A stretch of 64,000 bases of DNA from Pseudomonadota bacterium (GTDB taxonomy: Bacteria > Pseudomonadota > Alphaproteobacteria > Rhizobiales > Hyphomicrobiaceae): the NCBI GenBank assembly GCA_023405815.1, contig JAEXXM010000058.1, positions 1 to 64,000 on the forward strand. The letters run 5' to 3'. Shown one piece after another: positions 61,908 to 64,000 of this stretch. A model generated the notes under the pieces. The model did no database searches and was not told the DNA's origin. It saw only the letters and a list, made by a program, of their open reading frames with translations. Position 1 is the stretch's first letter; every line of letters begins with the position of its first letter. The position numbers and the translations under genes were made by a program.

Positions 61908-63227
61908 ATGCTCCGATTGCATAGTTCGCTTCCGGACGCCCTGGCGCACCCAATGATCCTCGACATGCCGACAATTTCGCTCGTCTCGCTGTCGGCGACG
62001 ACGATCCTCGGACTGCTGCTCTGCTTCATGTGGTGGCGCGAGCGCTCGGGCCCGCTGATCGGATGGTGGGGTGTGGCCCAGCTCGTGATGGCGTCCGGGC
62101 TGGCCTTTGCCAATGCGGCAACCTTTATCAACGACGCCAGTCTCTCGGCATTCGCTCAGTCCCTGATGGTGCTGTCGGCAGCCGTCATCTGGATGGCCCT
62201 GCGCGAGTTCGAGGGACGCTCTCTCAACCCGCTCTTGGTCGCAGTCTGGCCATGCGGATTCATCATCGCCGCCGCCACCGACCTCGCGGAAACCTTCGAT
62301 CAGCGCCTTATCCTCGCCTCCAGCCTGCTCGGCATCCTCTATCTCCTGGCCGCGACCGAGCTGATCCGTCGGCAAGGCGAACGGCTCATCTCGCGCTGGC
62401 CCGCAATCGTCCTGCTCGCCGTCATGGGTCTCGGCTATCTTGCTTGGATGCCTCTGACGCTCACCATGCCGGTGCACGCCGTTGGCCAATTCTACAGCAG
62501 CACATGGCTCCCCGCTGTCATCCTCATCGCGCTGCTCGGCCGCATCGCGCTGGCGTTCGTTGTTCTCGCCATGGTCAAGGAACGCCAGGAGACGCAGCAG
62601 CGCATGTTCGCACTCACAGACGCGCTGACCGGGCTCCCCAACCGCCGGGCACTCTTCGCATCAGCCGAGGCCCTCGCCGAGGAGAGCCGGTATCTGCGGG
62701 GTGGGCCGGTCTCCGTCCTGGTGTTCGATCTCGACCACTTCAAGAAGATAAATGACACCTACGGTCATAGCCTAGGCGACCGCGTGCTTCAGCTCTTTTC
62801 CGCGACGCTGTCCGACACGCTCGACGCCGACAACATCATCGGTCGTCTCGGTGGCGAGGAATTCGCCGCCATTCTTCCTGGCAGTGACCTCGTCTCTGCC
62901 TCCGACAAAGCCGAGCGCGTTCGCATCGCCTTCGCCGAGGTCGCAACGGTCATCGACGGCCTTCCGGTTGCCGGCACCGTCAGCGTCGGCGTCGCCTCCC
63001 ATGACGATATGACTTGCGACATTGCAGCGCTGTTCCACCGCGCCGACGGCGCCCTCTACGCCGCCAAGCAGAGCGGCCGCAACCGCGTACAGGCGATCGG
63101 CCCCGACGAGCCCTCGCAGTTCGAGGAAGCCGGTTCCGACGAGCATGCGGAGCGCTCGCAGTGGCTGGCTGAGGGCTTCTACACCCGCTCGACGCGACGC
63201 TACCGGGGATCGGCCGACGCGGCCTGA
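61908..63227 (+). CDS. membrane-anchored diguanylate cyclase (GGDEF)
   Basis: This 439-residue protein has about seven N-terminal membrane helices (residues 20-225) and a C-terminal GGDEF domain. The domain shows DALTGLPNRRALF, FDLDHFKKINDTYGH and active-site RLGGEEF. The GGEEF signature indicates c-di-GMP synthesis. No RxxD I-site is seen five residues before it (TLDADNIIG), so product inhibition may be absent. ATG 61908 was taken; ATG 61953 is possible. Confidence 0.9.
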   Translation: MLRLHSSLPDALAHPMILDMPTISLVSLSATTILGLLLCFMWWRERSGPLIGWWGVAQLVMASGLAFANAATFINDASLSAFAQSLMVLSAAVIWMALREFEGRSLNPLLVAVWPCGFIIAAATDLAETFDQRLILASSLLGILYLLAATELIRRQGERLISRWPAIVLLAVMGLGYLAWMPLTLTMPVHAVGQFYSSTWLPAVILIALLGRIALAFVVLAMVKERQETQQRMFALTDALTGLPNRRALFASAEALAEESRYLRGGPVSVLVFDLDHFKKINDTYGHSLGDRVLQLFSATLSDTLDADNIIGRLGGEEFAAILPGSDLVSASDKAERVRIAFAEVATVIDGLPVAGTVSVGVASHDDMTCDIAALFHRADGALYAAKQSGRNRVQAIGPDEPSQFEEAGSDEHAERSQWLAEGFYTRSTRRYRGSADAA

Positions 63228-63382
63228 CGCCGATCATCTTCCCTCGAGTTGCCTGTCACCTTGAAATGCGGCGCAGACGTGAGGTAGGTACTCGGCTTCT
63301 CGGCCAAGTACGCCCTCCGGGCGCACCATTGCGCGATGAACGCGCTAGCGCCGCCGGCTGGCGGCATGTGAGGGAATACCGC

Positions 63383-63709
63383 ATGGACGCCGCCACGCTC
63401 TACGCCGTCATGACCGTTGCCTCGGGCCCGAAACGGATGACGACGCAGAAGTTCCCAACCGTCGCGATGTGTGAGCAGGCGGCGCAGAAGCTCCGCAAGC
63501 AAGCCTCGATGAAGGATGCAATCTTCTACTGCGTGAAGCGCAAACCCGACTCATCGGAGCGTGAGGCCGCTCAGGCCGCGCAAGCCGCCGCCAGGAGGCG
63601 CGCAATGCAGCAGAAGCAGCAGGCTGGCGCGGCACAACAGGCGCCTGGGGCCGGCCCGATCGGTATGCCGCGCGACTTCTATAGCGGGACCACGCCGCCC
63701 CAGCAGTAG
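63383..63709 (+). CDS. small hypothetical protein with Gln/Ala-rich tail
   Basis: This 108-residue protein starts MDAATLYAVMTVASGPKRMT after AGGGAA. Two Cys (MCEQAAQ and FYCVKRK) lie in a compact N-terminal half; the C-terminal half is low-complexity (QAAQAAARRRAMQQKQQ). The frame is open upstream to 63266, but the added part reads like non-coding sequence. No signal peptide or known family was seen. Confidence 0.55.
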   Translation: MDAATLYAVMTVASGPKRMTTQKFPTVAMCEQAAQKLRKQASMKDAIFYCVKRKPDSSEREAAQAAQAAARRRAMQQKQQAGAAQQAPGAGPIGMPRDFYSGTTPPQQ

Positions 63710-63744
63710 CGCAACGAAGCTTCGCGAAGGGGGGAGCCGAGGTA

Positions 63745-64000
63745 ATGTTCAAGCTGCACGAGCACGGCACCAACGTCAGAACCGAGCTGCTCGCTGGTCT
63801 GACGACCTACATGACGATGGTCTATATCGCCTTCGTCAATCCGGCGATCCTCGCCGAGACCGGCATGGACAAGGGCGCGGTATTCGTCGCCACCTGCCTT
63901 GCCGCGGCTTTCGGCTCGGCGCTGATGGGCCTCTACGCCAACTTCCCCATCGCCCTCGCCCCGGGCATGGGTCTCAACGCCTACTTCACCTACTCGGTGG
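63745..64000 (+). CDS. NCS2-family purine permease, AzgA type (3' end cut by window)
   Basis: I translated the 85 codons visible from ATG 63745. The start MFKLHEHGTNVRTELLAGL, the TTYMTMVYIAFVNPAILAE block and the following NFPIALAPGMGLNAYFTY segment are hallmarks of the AzgA/PbuG-type adenine, guanine and hypoxanthine permeases. A GGGGAGCCGAGG site lies just upstream. It imports purines across the inner membrane by proton symport. Specificity cannot be read from the part shown. Confidence 0.88.
   Translation, partial: MFKLHEHGTNVRTELLAGLTTYMTMVYIAFVNPAILAETGMDKGAVFVATCLAAAFGSALMGLYANFPIALAPGMGLNAYFTYSV

Noticed and set aside
1..64000. CRISPR arrays, rRNA, tRNA and insertion sequences
   Set aside because: No regularly spaced repeats, rRNA segments, tRNA-like cloverleaf strings or transposase genes were seen on reading both strands.

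Overview
The window looks like the chromosome of a denitrifying or nitrate-respiring alphaproteobacterium of the order Hyphomicrobiales (Rhizobiales). The evidence is an AcpXL-type very-long-chain acyl carrier protein with its partner genes, an NsrR/NnrS pair, paired lipoprotein RND adaptors, and the carboxynorspermidine route to polyamines. GC content is high, roughly 60-65% outside the island. A Hyphomicrobium-like relative is plausible, but I cannot fix the genus.

Bases 1-8.1 kb hold a fatty-acid cluster. acpXL, fabZXL, fabF2XL, fabF1XL and adh2XL lie in the order known from the rhizobial 27-hydroxyoctacosanoate (lipid A) locus. They are followed by a second fabF2/fabF1-like pair in place of the acyltransferase lpxXL. 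A MaoC-SDR fusion gene is transcribed divergently. Each ketosynthase pair has one subunit with the Cys-His-His triad and one chain-length-factor-like subunit with Thr in place of Cys.

Bases 8.3-27.3 kb are a nitrate respiration and NO-response block. It runs narK2, narGHJI, a PpiC-type isomerase, a NarK1-NarK2 fusion and a small unknown protein. Then come a PchR-like AraC regulator, a TonB receptor, a methyltransferase, a 7Fe ferredoxin (divergent), nnrS and nsrR. Both narK transcripts are preceded by FNR/NNR-like boxes, and the first fits a class II promoter. The fdxA-nnrS gap carries a long palindrome that could be an NsrR operator.

Bases about 27.3-45.8 kb form an accessory island. Its left part encodes a 1939-residue Avs-like STAND NTPase with an N-terminal Cap4-type nuclease domain, and a DUF6602-like protein. 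Together these are a candidate anti-phage module. A short tyrosine recombinase follows, then a satellite- or plasmid-like replication region: inverted iteron-like repeats, a primase-helicase, RHH and HTH proteins and small hypotheticals. A complete phage-type integrase ends the island. No capsid, portal or terminase genes are visible.

Bases 46-64 kb return to chromosomal genes. In order they are a TonB receptor, a DUF3313 lipoprotein, two tandem paralogous small proteins, a patatin lipoprotein, a TetR regulator with a clear palindromic operator, and a three-gene RND efflux operon. These are followed by a NYN-like protein with degenerate active-site positions, carboxynorspermidine decarboxylase and dehydrogenase, a GlsB/YeaQ-type membrane protein, a GGDEF protein, a small unknown protein and the start of an NCS2 purine permease. 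No rRNA, tRNA, CRISPR array or insertion sequence was found.
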